Source: Sulfuritalea sp.
Lineage (GTDB): Bacteria > Pseudomonadota > Gammaproteobacteria > Burkholderiales > Rhodocyclaceae
Assembly: GCA_021738105.1 (NCBI GenBank)
Contig: JAIPCS010000099.1
Location: forward strand, 1-12,215
Length of the DNA: 12,215 bases
Direction of reading: 5' to 3'
The notes below the pieces were generated by a model, which was not told where the DNA came from, searched no databases, and saw only the letters and a program-made list of their open reading frames with translations. A program made the position numbers and the translations under genes. Positions within the stretch are counted from its first letter, which is position 1. Each line of letters opens with the position of its first letter. This document shows positions 1-7,031 of this stretch, one piece after another.

Positions 1-478
1 CCAATTGCAACAATTTGGAGCGTTTAGACTCCAGGTTCGATAACAGGCGGATTTCTTCGAGCGTATCCACCGGCATGGCGTGAGCTTCGTCGACCAGCAC
101 TACGACTTGACGGCCTTCTCCATAGGATTCGATCAGGTGATCGTGCAGGGCGCGCATTACCGCTGAAGTCCGGGCGCTTTCTGAAATATCCAGGCCAAGT
201 TCGTCAGCGATGGCGAACAGAATATCGTCTCTTGACAGGGACGGATTGGCCAGATAAATGATTGTGACGTTTTCCGGCAGCCGCTCCATCAGCACTCGGC
301 AGAGCATGGTTTTCCCGCTTCCAACCTCACCGCTGACTTTGACAATGCCTTCATCGTGTGTGATCGCGTAAATCAGCGCGTCAAGCGTTGCACCGCGATT
401 GGCCCCATCAAAGAAGAAGTCGGTATGAGGAGTGATGCGGAAAGGCGATTCGTTGAGTCCGAAGTGTTCGCGATACAT
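1..478 (-). CDS. ExeA/MshM-type AAA ATPase, N-terminal part (runs off left edge)
   Basis: Reading the minus strand from the ATG at 478 gives 159 open codons to the window edge, so the C-terminus is missing. The start MYREHFGLNESPFRITP is the typical opening of the ExeA/GspA and MshM family. Next come a Walker A motif GEVGSGKT (about residues 46-53), the family motif IYLANPSLS, and a Walker B segment VVVLVDEAHAM (about residues 131-141). Family members are P-loop ATPases tied to type II secretion (ExeA) or MSHA-type pilus assembly (MshM), where they act at the inner membrane and often carry a C-terminal peptidoglycan-binding part, which cannot be seen here. The wording of the N-terminus is closest to MshM, but I leave the symbol empty because neighbouring pilus genes are outside the window. 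It lies 27 bp after the response regulator on the same strand and is probably co-transcribed with it. I see no strong ribosome binding site. Confidence 0.82.
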   Translation of the reverse strand, partial: MYREHFGLNESPFRITPHTDFFFDGANRGATLDALIYAITHDEGIVKVSGEVGSGKTMLCRVLMERLPENVTIIYLANPSLSRDDILFAIADELGLDISESARTSAVMRALHDHLIESYGEGRQVVVLVDEAHAMPVDTLEEIRLLSNLESKRSKLLQL

Positions 479-505
479 TTTGATTAGGCGATCCGTCGCA
501 TATAG

Positions 506-1939
506 CTAAGACGAGCGCTTTTCGCGCGCAAGGGTTTCAATACGATTGTAAAGCGTGCTGCGGTTTACTCCGAGTAAGCGCGCCGCCTGGCTCATATTCC
601 CATGTGAGAGTTCCTGCGCAGCCGCGATGTAGGCCTCTTCCCAGCGGCTCAGCGTGATGTTCAGGTCAAAGTCATTACGACTCTGGATATCGTTGCGGGC
701 AATCGCCATAAGTTCGGCCTTGCTTTCCAGTGTTGGTGCCGGTAGTGCCCCAATTGGAAGTGACTCATTTCCAAGATCAAGCTCGTTTTCAAGATCGGGT
801 AGGCTAACCTCTTTCCCCGCGAGCTTGGTTGTCAGCCGAATCGCGATATTGCGAAGTTCGCGGATGTTTCCTGGAAATCCGTAAGTCAGAAAACGTTTCG
901 TCGCTTCCTCTGTCAGGCGGAAAGGCGACAAATCAGCCTGACCGGCATATATCGTACGAAAATGTTCGAGAAGGCGAATTCGATCGTCGCCCAGATCGCG
1001 CAACGGCGGAATGGCTACTGTGAATACGGACAGTCGATGATAGAGATCCGCCCTGAAGCGACCTTCGCGAACTTCCTTTTTCAAATCCCGATTGGTCGCA
1101 GCGACTATGCGTGCTGACGAATATCGGGCTTGGGTTTCGCCTATTCGTTGAAACTCACCGTTTTCGAGAACGCGCAAGAGTTTTGGCTGCAGATCCAAGG
1201 GAAGCTCACCTATTTCATCAAGAAATAGCGTGCCGTCAGAAGCATTTTCAAAATATCCGGCACGCGGACCGGCGGCGCCTGTAAACGCTCCCTTACTATG
1301 GCCGAACAAAGTAGCTTCTACAAGATTGGGCGAGATTGCCGCGCAATTTAGAGCCAAATAGGGTTTTGCTGAACGCTCTGATAGCGTATGAAGGGCGGCC
1401 GCAGCTAATTCCTTGCCACTTCCTGACTCGCCTTCAATCAGCACTGGGAAGGGTGAATTCGCGAACTGCCTGAGCTGAGCCCGCAGCCTTTGTAGGGGCG
1501 CGCTTTCGCCGATCAGGCCATCGTCTACTTCAGCCGTTGTGTCTCTAAAAGACAACACACGGCGGATAAGGCTTCGCAGGTAGTCCGGATCCGCCGGCTT
1601 GGCCACAAAATCGGTTGCGCCGAGCGCGCGAGCGTGCCGTGCGTTAAGTTCGTCGCTCTGTCCGGAAAGTACAACGATTCGCGTTTCCGGTGCGTGCGCG
1701 AGAATGTCGGCAATCAGTGCAAAACCTTCATCGGGGCGATGGGGTGTAGGCGGTAGGCCGAGATCAATCAGGGCCAATGCCGGGGATATTTCCCCGCTGC
1801 GCAGCAGCTCAATGGCTTCAACACGAGTCGATGCGGTACTTACGGCGTAGTCGCGCCCAAGAAAATAGCCTAACGCGTCGGCGATCAAGGGGTCGTCGTC
1901 GACAATCAGCAGCCCTGTTTTGCTGTTAAGAGCGGTCAA
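506..1939 (-). CDS. Sigma-54-dependent response regulator (receiver - AAA+ - Fis HTH)
   Basis: This 477-residue protein has the three-domain layout of NtrC-type activators. The receiver (about 9-130) has the acidic cluster VDDDP (D14-D16), the phospho-acceptor D59 in LIDLGLP, the switch residue in VVLSG and the conserved Lys in FVAKP. The AAA+ domain (about 142-370) has Walker A GESGSGKE (170-177), the sigma-54 contact loop GAFTGA (217-222), Walker B GTLFLDEIGE (236-245) and an arginine-finger region RFRADLYHRL. The C-terminus has a Fis-type helix-turn-helix (about 448-470, GNMSQAARLLGVNRSTLYNR). It should therefore activate sigma-54 promoters after phosphorylation by a sensor kinase, which is not in this window. 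The start is TTG at 1939: the frame meets a stop at 1970-1972 with no ATG or GTG between, and the receiver begins only a few residues in. The loop after D59 (PPTPHRPDEG) resembles that in PrsR-type regulators of exopolysaccharide/PEP-CTERM loci, but its target is unknown. Confidence 0.9.
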   Translation of the reverse strand: MTALNSKTGLLIVDDDPLIADALGYFLGRDYAVSTASTRVEAIELLRSGEISPALALIDLGLPPTPHRPDEGFALIADILAHAPETRIVVLSGQSDELNARHARALGATDFVAKPADPDYLRSLIRRVLSFRDTTAEVDDGLIGESAPLQRLRAQLRQFANSPFPVLIEGESGSGKELAAAALHTLSERSAKPYLALNCAAISPNLVEATLFGHSKGAFTGAAGPRAGYFENASDGTLFLDEIGELPLDLQPKLLRVLENGEFQRIGETQARYSSARIVAATNRDLKKEVREGRFRADLYHRLSVFTVAIPPLRDLGDDRIRLLEHFRTIYAGQADLSPFRLTEEATKRFLTYGFPGNIRELRNIAIRLTTKLAGKEVSLPDLENELDLGNESLPIGALPAPTLESKAELMAIARNDIQSRNDFDLNITLSRWEEAYIAAAQELSHGNMSQAARLLGVNRSTLYNRIETLAREKRSS

Positions 1940-1968
1940 GTAGAGATTTTGGGTAAATTGATCTGGGC

Positions 1969-1996
1969 ATCATAGCGGAAAGTCGGTGTGGCCCAA
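1969..1996 (-). promoter_or_regulatory. Candidate sigma-70 promoter for the response regulator
   Basis: On the minus strand, TTGGGC (1996-1991) and TATGAT (1974-1969) are separated by 16 bp. The -10 box is a 5/6 match and the -35 box 3/6. Transcription would start near 1962, about 22 nt before the TTG start at 1939. No good Shine-Dalgarno sequence precedes that TTG. This is a motif judgement only. Confidence 0.4.
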
Positions 1997-2043
1997 TCCG
2001 CTAGTAGCAGTGGTTTACCCCGTTCTTCGTCGGCTGAGGCAGT

Positions 2044-2071
2044 TTGATCGACGTGGGGGTTCTGGTAAAAT
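2044..2071 (+). promoter_or_regulatory. Candidate sigma-70 promoter of the mla operon
   Basis: TTGATC (2044-2049) and TAAAAT (2066-2071) are separated by 16 bp, and a TG lies one base before the -10 box, as in an extended -10 promoter. Transcription would begin near 2078, about 32 nt before the mlaF ATG at 2110. The TTG of the -35 box happens to be in frame with mlaF, so a gene caller could mistake it for a start codon. The match is good for an untested motif. Confidence 0.6.
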
Positions 2072-2109
2072 TCGCTGCTCCCAAATTGACCGGGATTCCC
2101 GGCGTGACT

Positions 2110-2925
2110 ATGTCCCAGGAATCACTTGTCGAAATCCGAGATCTGAACTTTTCGTACGACAACCGTCCGATCCTTACGGGAATCAATATGAAGATTCCAC
2201 GGGGCAAGGTTGTTGCTGTCATGGGAAGTTCAGGCTGCGGCAAGACCACAACACTGCGTTTGATCGGAGGCCAACTGAAGCCAACATCCGGTGAAGTAAG
2301 GGTTGGGGGGCAGGTTGTGCATGAACTTGATGGGCGTGGCCTCTACAATCTGCGTCGCCGCATGGGAATGTTGTTCCAGTTCGGCGCCCTTTTTACTGAT
2401 ATGTCGGTGTTCGACAATATTGCATTTCAGATGCGTGAGCACACTGATCTACCGGAAAGTCTGATTCATGATCTGGTGATGATGAAGCTGCATGCAGTGG
2501 GTCTGCGCGGCGCACATGGTCTGATGCCGGCGGAACTTTCCGGTGGTATGGCACGTCGGGTTGCCTTGGCACGCGCGATCGCACTCGATCCCATGCTGAT
2601 CATGTACGACGAGCCCTTTGCCGGTCTCGATCCGATTTCACTATCGATTATCGGAGAGCTGATCCGCAAGCTCAATGATGTCTTGGGTGCCAGTTCCATA
2701 GTGGTGACACATGACGTTCAGGAGTCCTTAAAGATTGTCGACTACGTGTATTTTGTTTCAGAAGGCAAGATTGTTGCGGAAGGCACTGCGGAAGAAATGA
2801 AACACTCTGAAGTCCCTTACGTACATCAGTTTGTATGGGGTGAAGCTGATGGCCCTGTACCTTTCCAGTATCCTTCGCGTCCGTATGGAGAAGAATTGAT
2901 GGAAAGCGTGGGACATCGTGGATAA
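2110..2925 (+). CDS. mlaF: MlaF, ATP-binding subunit of the Mla phospholipid transporter
   Basis: MlaF is the cytoplasmic ATPase of the inner-membrane MlaFEDB complex, which drives phospholipid movement between the inner and outer membranes to keep the outer leaflet asymmetric. From the ATG at 2110 the protein has 271 residues (E. coli MlaF about 269). Visible ABC motifs are Walker A GSSGCGKT (39-46), the Q-loop glutamine at 90 (MLFQFG), signature LSGGM (143-147), Walker B LIMYDEP (163-169), and the H-loop His201. The C-terminal tail HQFVWGEADGPVPF is typical of this subfamily and not of generic importers. An in-frame TTG at 2044 would add 22 residues, but that stretch holds the likely promoter and lies before the conserved start. 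The stop overlaps the mlaE start by 8 bp, implying translational coupling. No strong Shine-Dalgarno sequence is seen before 2110. Confidence 0.95.
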   Translation: MSQESLVEIRDLNFSYDNRPILTGINMKIPRGKVVAVMGSSGCGKTTTLRLIGGQLKPTSGEVRVGGQVVHELDGRGLYNLRRRMGMLFQFGALFTDMSVFDNIAFQMREHTDLPESLIHDLVMMKLHAVGLRGAHGLMPAELSGGMARRVALARAIALDPMLIMYDEPFAGLDPISLSIIGELIRKLNDVLGASSIVVTHDVQESLKIVDYVYFVSEGKIVAEGTAEEMKHSEVPYVHQFVWGEADGPVPFQYPSRPYGEELMESVGHRG

Positions 2926-3712
2926 CCGAATCGCAGAAGCGCTGCGCAGTCTAGGGCAACAAGTTACCGGGCGGGTCTGGCGGCTCGGATACGCCAGTCG
3001 CTTCTTTCTTGCAGTTCTGATGCATTCGGGAACCTCGCTGAGGCGCATTCATCTGACGATACGGGAAATCTATTTCACCGGCGTTTTGAGCCTGATCATC
3101 ATTCTGGTTTCGGGCATGTTTGTGGGAATGGTGCTTGGTCTTCAGGGGTATGACACCCTTCAACGCTACGGTTCGACCGAGGCGCTCGGTGTTCTCGTTT
3201 CACTGTCACTAGTGCGTGAGCTCGGCCCAGTAGTGGCGGCGCTTTTGTTTGCCAGTCGCGCAGGTTCGGCGATTACGGCGGAAATCGGGATGATGAAGGC
3301 GACCGAGCAGCTTTCCGCCATGGAGATGATGGCAGTCGATCCCATTGCCCGCGTGGTCGCTCCGCGCTTCTGGGGCGGCGTGATTTCGATGCCCCTCCTT
3401 GCCGCATTATTTTCTGGAATGGGGATATTTGGCGGCTATTTGGTGGGTGTGCAACTGATCGGAGTCGATGAAGGCTCATTCTGGTCGCAAATGCAGGCAT
3501 CCGTCGATTTTCGCCAGGATATTCTCAACGGTGTGATTAAGAGCTTTGTGTTTGGCATTATTGTCAGTTGGGTTGCAGTGTTCGAAGGCTACGATGCCGA
3601 GCCAACCGCCGAAGGAGTTTCAGGCGCCACAACGCGTACCGTTGTAACATCGTCGCTGGCAATTCTTGCTGCCGATTTTATTCTCACCGCCTTCATGTTT
3701 ACAGGGACATGA
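2918..3712 (+). CDS. mlaE: MlaE, permease subunit of the Mla phospholipid transporter
   Basis: This 264-residue membrane protein (E. coli MlaE about 260) forms the membrane channel of MlaFEDB. It has an amphipathic N-terminal region (about 1-45) and several hydrophobic helices, including FTGVLSLIIILVSGMFVGM (about 50-68). It also has the MlaE-family core: VRELGPVVAALLFASRAGSA (about 93-112), then AEIGMMKATEQLSAMEMM (about 114-131), which couples to the ATPase. The start is GTG at 2918, inside the last codons of mlaF (8 bp overlap). The stop at 3710-3712 is one base before the mlaD ATG, so the three genes are tightly packed. The assignment follows from sequence family and context and I see no realistic alternative. 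Confidence 0.95.
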   Translation: MDNRIAEALRSLGQQVTGRVWRLGYASRFFLAVLMHSGTSLRRIHLTIREIYFTGVLSLIIILVSGMFVGMVLGLQGYDTLQRYGSTEALGVLVSLSLVRELGPVVAALLFASRAGSAITAEIGMMKATEQLSAMEMMAVDPIARVVAPRFWGGVISMPLLAALFSGMGIFGGYLVGVQLIGVDEGSFWSQMQASVDFRQDILNGVIKSFVFGIIVSWVAVFEGYDAEPTAEGVSGATTRTVVTSSLAILAADFILTAFMFTGT

Positions 3713-3713
3713 C

Positions 3714-4184
3714 ATGAGTCGTACTACACTTGACCTTTGGGTCGGTTTTTTCGTCGCCGTCGGATTGGGCGCTTTGTTGTTTCTTGCCCTCAAGGTAGGC
3801 AATATGGCGTCGTCAACCAGCGGAGACGCTTATGCAATTCAAGCCAAATTTGATAACATTGGTGGCTTGAAGGTGCGGGGTGCCGTCAAGAGCGCTGGTG
3901 TCGTTGTCGGGCGAGTTTCAGATATTCATTTCGATCCTGAGGCCTATCAGGCTGTGGTGACAATTCGGATTGATGCACGCTACCGGTTTCCGCGCGACAC
4001 GTTTGCGACAATCAACACGTCGGGTTTGCTGGGCGAGCAATACATTGGTTTGGAAGTGGGTGGTGACACCGCAATGCTGAAGGAAGGTGACAAGATCAAG
4101 AAGACGCAGTCAGCTGTTGTTCTTGAGAAATTGATCAGTCAGTTCATGTTCGATAAAGCCGCTACCGATGACGGCAAGAAGTAG
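3714..4184 (+). CDS. mlaD: MlaD, MCE-domain substrate-binding subunit
   Basis: MlaD is anchored in the inner membrane and forms a periplasmic hexameric ring that passes phospholipid between MlaE and MlaC. From the ATG at 3714 it has 156 residues, somewhat shorter than E. coli MlaD (about 183), mainly at the C-terminus. One transmembrane helix (about 8-27, LWVGFFVAVGLGALLFLALK) is followed by a single MCE domain (about 39-117), with the family wording FDNIGGLKVRGAVKSAGVVVG and SGLLGEQYIGLEVGG. A C-terminal helix, EKLISQFMFDKA, follows. The frame stays open upstream to 3666, but the ATG one base after the mlaE stop fits the conserved MSRTTLDLWVG start. It ends 21 bp before mlaA. Confidence 0.95.
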   Translation: MSRTTLDLWVGFFVAVGLGALLFLALKVGNMASSTSGDAYAIQAKFDNIGGLKVRGAVKSAGVVVGRVSDIHFDPEAYQAVVTIRIDARYRFPRDTFATINTSGLLGEQYIGLEVGGDTAMLKEGDKIKKTQSAVVLEKLISQFMFDKAATDDGKK

Positions 4185-4205
4185 TCAATAGGCGCCAGAA
4201 AAATA

Positions 4206-5051
4206 ATGAAAATCTTATTCGTAGCACGCTTGAAACTGATTACAGTCACGCTGATGACGGCCGGTCTTTTGGCCGGTTGCGCGACATCTGGAAATTCTAA
4301 AGATCCGATTGAGGGCTTCAATCGGGCAATATTTGCATTCAACGAGGGTCTCGATACCGTAATCGTGAAACCTGTTGCAACGGGCTATGAAACGGTTCTG
4401 CCTTTACCGGTCAGAACTGGCGTTACTAACTTCTTCAGCAATATCGAGGATCTATTTATTGGCGTGAATAATTTGCTGCAAGGCAAAGTTAGTGAGGCTT
4501 TTGGCGATTTTGGACGCGTCGCAATTAATTCCACGATCGGCTTGCTCGGTGTAATCGACTTTGCAACTGACGCTGGTCTGGAAAAGCATGACGAGGATTT
4601 CGGCCAGACATTTGGGCGCTGGGGTGTCGGCGATGGTGCCTATGTCGTGGTCCCGGTTTTCGGGCCCCGAACAGTGCGGGACACGGTGGGTCTAGTGCTT
4701 GATGTTTCTGCGGATCCGGTGGCAAATCACAATCCAACACGAACTCGAGATGTAGCCGTAGTACTGCGTCTGGTTAACGATCGTGCAAACTTGTTGTCGG
4801 CCGACAAAGTGATCTCGGAAGCCGCTCTCGATAAATACACTTATGTACGTGATGCCTACCTTCAGCGTCGCCGCAAGTTAATTTATGACGGAAATCCGCC
4901 ACGTGAACCCAGAGCCAGTACCGAGCAATTTGAGAATTCGCTGGAGGCAGGAGTGGAAACAGCTGAAAACCTGCTGACAAAGTCCGTGACCCAGGCGGTG
5001 GCGCCAACAACTGTTAAGGTGGCGCACGTGGACCCGTCGACGCGAAATTAG
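4206..5051 (+). CDS. mlaA: MlaA (VacJ), outer-membrane lipoprotein of the Mla pathway
   Basis: MlaA sits in the outer membrane and removes misplaced phospholipid from the outer leaflet, handing it to MlaC. The 281-residue product begins with a lipoprotein signal peptide: basic N-terminus, hydrophobic core and lipobox LLAGC with the lipidated Cys at 25. The +2 residue is Ala, which suits sorting to the outer membrane. The family motif DPIEGFNRAIFAFNEGLD follows (about 33-50), then the conserved VVPVFGPRTVRDTVG segment (about 148-162). The C-terminal ~45 residues are polar and probably flexible. In E. coli mlaA (vacJ) lies away from the mla operon; here it sits between mlaD and mlaC, as is common in betaproteobacteria. 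A 52-bp gap precedes mlaC. Confidence 0.95.
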   Translation: MKILFVARLKLITVTLMTAGLLAGCATSGNSKDPIEGFNRAIFAFNEGLDTVIVKPVATGYETVLPLPVRTGVTNFFSNIEDLFIGVNNLLQGKVSEAFGDFGRVAINSTIGLLGVIDFATDAGLEKHDEDFGQTFGRWGVGDGAYVVVPVFGPRTVRDTVGLVLDVSADPVANHNPTRTRDVAVVLRLVNDRANLLSADKVISEAALDKYTYVRDAYLQRRRKLIYDGNPPREPRASTEQFENSLEAGVETAENLLTKSVTQAVAPTTVKVAHVDPSTRN

Positions 5052-5103
5052 GACTCTAATCTGGAGCCTCTCTCGTGGTCTTCGGCAATCTCAGGAACTT
5101 AAC

Positions 5104-5724
5104 ATGAAATTTCTTCTCGCTTTATTTTGCGGCGCAGCAATAGCTTCGACTGCAGTGGCTCAGTCGGTTGCACCTGATGTCTTGATAAAATCGGTTACCA
5201 ATGATGTCCTTGATATCGTTCGCAAGGACAAGGAAATCCAGTCCGGTAATACCAAAAAGGCAGTCGATTTGGTCGAAGCGAAGATTTTGCCCCATTTCAA
5301 TTTCGGGCGAATGACGCAAATGGCAATGTCTCTTAATTGGCGCAAAGCCACTCCCGCGCAAAAGAAAATCCTGATTGATGAATTCCAAACACTTTTGGTT
5401 CGCACCTACTCCAAGGCTCTGACTGAGTACAAGGACCAGTCTGTTGTATACAAGCCATTCTCAATGAAGGCGGATGAAACCGATGTCAGGGTTCGCACAG
5501 AGATAAAGCAGGCGGGTGCCGGCAAGAACATCGGGATGGATTATTACCTTGAAAAGTCCGGATCCGACTGGAAGGTCTACGATATAGAAGTCGCGGATGT
5601 CAGTCTGATCACAAATTACCGCAGCTCATTTGCTACCCAAGTGTCGACTAGCGGTATCGAGGGCCTGATCAAGTCGTTGCAGGAAAAGAACAAGTCGATC
5701 GAGCCCGTGGCTGTAAAGAAGTGA
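5104..5724 (+). CDS. mlaC: MlaC, periplasmic phospholipid carrier
   Basis: MlaC shuttles phospholipid across the periplasm between MlaA and the MlaFEDB complex. The 206-residue protein (E. coli MlaC about 211) starts with a Sec signal peptide, with likely cleavage after Ala19 (STAVA/QS). The mature part follows the MlaC/Ttg2D family: VTNDVLDIVRKDKE near the N-terminus, LVEAKILPHFNFGRMTQMA in the middle, then FQTLLVRTYSKAL and a C-terminal WKVYDIEVADVSLITNYR. AGGAA at 5093-5097, seven bases before the ATG, is a good ribosome binding site. The stop overlaps the mlaB GTG start by 4 bp. Confidence 0.95.
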   Translation: MKFLLALFCGAAIASTAVAQSVAPDVLIKSVTNDVLDIVRKDKEIQSGNTKKAVDLVEAKILPHFNFGRMTQMAMSLNWRKATPAQKKILIDEFQTLLVRTYSKALTEYKDQSVVYKPFSMKADETDVRVRTEIKQAGAGKNIGMDYYLEKSGSDWKVYDIEVADVSLITNYRSSFATQVSTSGIEGLIKSLQEKNKSIEPVAVKK

Positions 5725-6002
5725 TCCGCCAGTCTGAAGATCGCGTTGAGGTATCCGGTCCGATGGTCATATCGGGCGCAAAGTCATTGTTGGCTGAAGG
5801 TGAAGAAGTGATTGCTGCCAATGGCCTCGTATTTGATCTCACCGCTGTTACAGACTTGGACTCCTCTTGTCTGGCTGTTGTATTTGGCTGGAAGCGTGCG
5901 GCGAACTCCATTGGTAAAACCCTGAGCCTGCTGAATCCGCCGGAGAATATGCTGAGTCTCGCCGCCGTATATGGCGTCGCTGATCTTCTTCCTCAGCATT
6001 GA
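5721..6002 (+). CDS. mlaB: MlaB, STAS-domain regulatory subunit
   Basis: MlaB is a small cytoplasmic STAS-domain protein that binds MlaF and stabilises the transporter. The 93-residue product has the STAS pattern: a first strand with VEVSGPMVISGA (about 9-20), the core strand GLVFDLTAVTDLDSSCLAVV (about 35-54), and a final helix and strand. Ser48 in DLDSSC lies where E. coli MlaB has its functional Thr, so this site may keep a related role; that is inference. The start is GTG at 5721, overlapping the mlaC stop by 4 bp (GTGA), a coupling arrangement also used by hisG/hisD in this window. The protein is short and divergent, so the symbol rests largely on operon position. Confidence 0.88.
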   Translation: MIRQSEDRVEVSGPMVISGAKSLLAEGEEVIAANGLVFDLTAVTDLDSSCLAVVFGWKRAANSIGKTLSLLNPPENMLSLAAVYGVADLLPQH

Positions 6003-6119
6003 CCACGTTCTGTTGATAAGTCTGATGACCTTGACGTCATTGGCCGACCGTGGACTTTCAGTACCGAGTTCGTGTGCCGCGTTCAAAGAAAAAATGCGGT
6101 CGATTGTCGAGTAGTCCCT

Positions 6120-7031
6120 ATGCCACCAGCCATTCGCGTCCAGCAGGTTTTCAAGAGCTTCGGCAGCACCCGGGCTTTGGACAACGTTGACCTTGAAATC
6201 GAGCCCGGGGAGTTTTTTGGTTTGCTGGGCCCCAATGGAGCAGGCAAGACTACGCTGATTTCAGCACTTGCCGGACTGGTTCGTGTTGATGCAGGAACCC
6301 TCAATGTCATGGGCTTCGATGTCCAGTCCAACTACCGCGCGGCGCGTCGTCATCTTGGAGTCGTGCCACAGGAACTCGTGTTCGATCCTTTCTTTTCAGT
6401 TCGCGAGTCGTTGAAAATTCAGTCGGGGTACTTCGGCATTGGCGACAATGATGACTGGATAGACGAGATTCTTGAAAACCTCGGGCTCGCATCGAAAGCT
6501 GATGCCAACATGCGTATGCTTTCCGGTGGCATGAAACGACGTGTTCTGGTTGCGCAAGCGTTGGTGCATCGTCCGCCGGTGATCGTGCTGGACGAGCCTA
6601 CAGCGGGTGTCGATGTCGAATTGCGGCAGACTTTGTGGCATTTCATCAAACGTCTCAATGATGAAGGACACACAATCGTCTTGACCACCCACTATCTTGA
6701 AGAAGCAGAAAATTTGTGCAATCGAATTGCGATGCTGAAGGATGGTCGCGTGGTGGCACTGGATACGACAGAGAAGCTGCTGCGCCGTTTTTCTTCACAT
6801 GCATTACGTTTCCGTACCGATGACGTGGTGCCTACTGGATTGACGAATGGCGCCACTGAAAGCGGCGGCTGGTGGTCGATACCTTTCGACAGTTTTGACG
6901 AAGTTGAACCGCTACTGGTAAAGATTCGCTCTGCAGGTTGTGGAATAGAGAGCCTCGAAATCGGCAAGCCTGATCTTGAAGAGGTTTTTATCCGAGTCAT
7001 GCAAGGGTCGCACCATGAACAGGCGATCTGA
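6120..7031 (+). CDS. yadG: ABC-2 type exporter ATP-binding protein, YadG-like
   Basis: This 303-residue ATPase powers the membrane protein encoded next to it. Motifs seen are Walker A GPNGAGKT (37-44), Q-loop Gln84 (VVPQE), signature LSGGM (134-138), Walker B VIVLDEP (154-160), D-loop AGVD and H-loop His191. The segment EPTAGVDVELRQTLW and the C-terminal KPDLEEVFIRV fit the DrrA/CcmA-like branch that includes E. coli YadG. The substrate is unknown. I chose the ATG at 6120 because MPPAIRVQQVFKSFG matches the family's start; a GTG at 6072 would add 16 residues with no family likeness. Neither start has a strong ribosome binding site. The gene is 117 bp downstream of mlaB. Confidence 0.88.
   Translation: MPPAIRVQQVFKSFGSTRALDNVDLEIEPGEFFGLLGPNGAGKTTLISALAGLVRVDAGTLNVMGFDVQSNYRAARRHLGVVPQELVFDPFFSVRESLKIQSGYFGIGDNDDWIDEILENLGLASKADANMRMLSGGMKRRVLVAQALVHRPPVIVLDEPTAGVDVELRQTLWHFIKRLNDEGHTIVLTTHYLEEAENLCNRIAMLKDGRVVALDTTEKLLRRFSSHALRFRTDDVVPTGLTNGATESGGWWSIPFDSFDEVEPLLVKIRSAGCGIESLEIGKPDLEEVFIRVMQGSHHEQAI

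Noticed and set aside
2548..2584. Two sigma-54-like -24/-12 promoter sequences inside mlaF (TGGCACG at 2549 with TTGCC, and TTGGCACG at 2566 with a following GC).
   Set aside because: In both, the GG-to-GC distance is one base too long for a sigma-54 promoter, and both lie in the codons of the conserved ABC signature region, so the likeness is explained by coding sequence.
6012..6119. Promoter or operator ahead of the YadG-like gene (palindrome TGACGTCA at 6032-6039 and ATGAC-N6-GTCAT at 6025-6040).
   Set aside because: The arms are short and no -35/-10 pair with acceptable match and spacing goes with them. It may be chance.
6072..6119. GTG-started N-terminal extension of 16 residues for the YadG-like ATPase.
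   Set aside because: The extension has no family likeness, and the conserved ABC domain begins right after the ATG at 6120.
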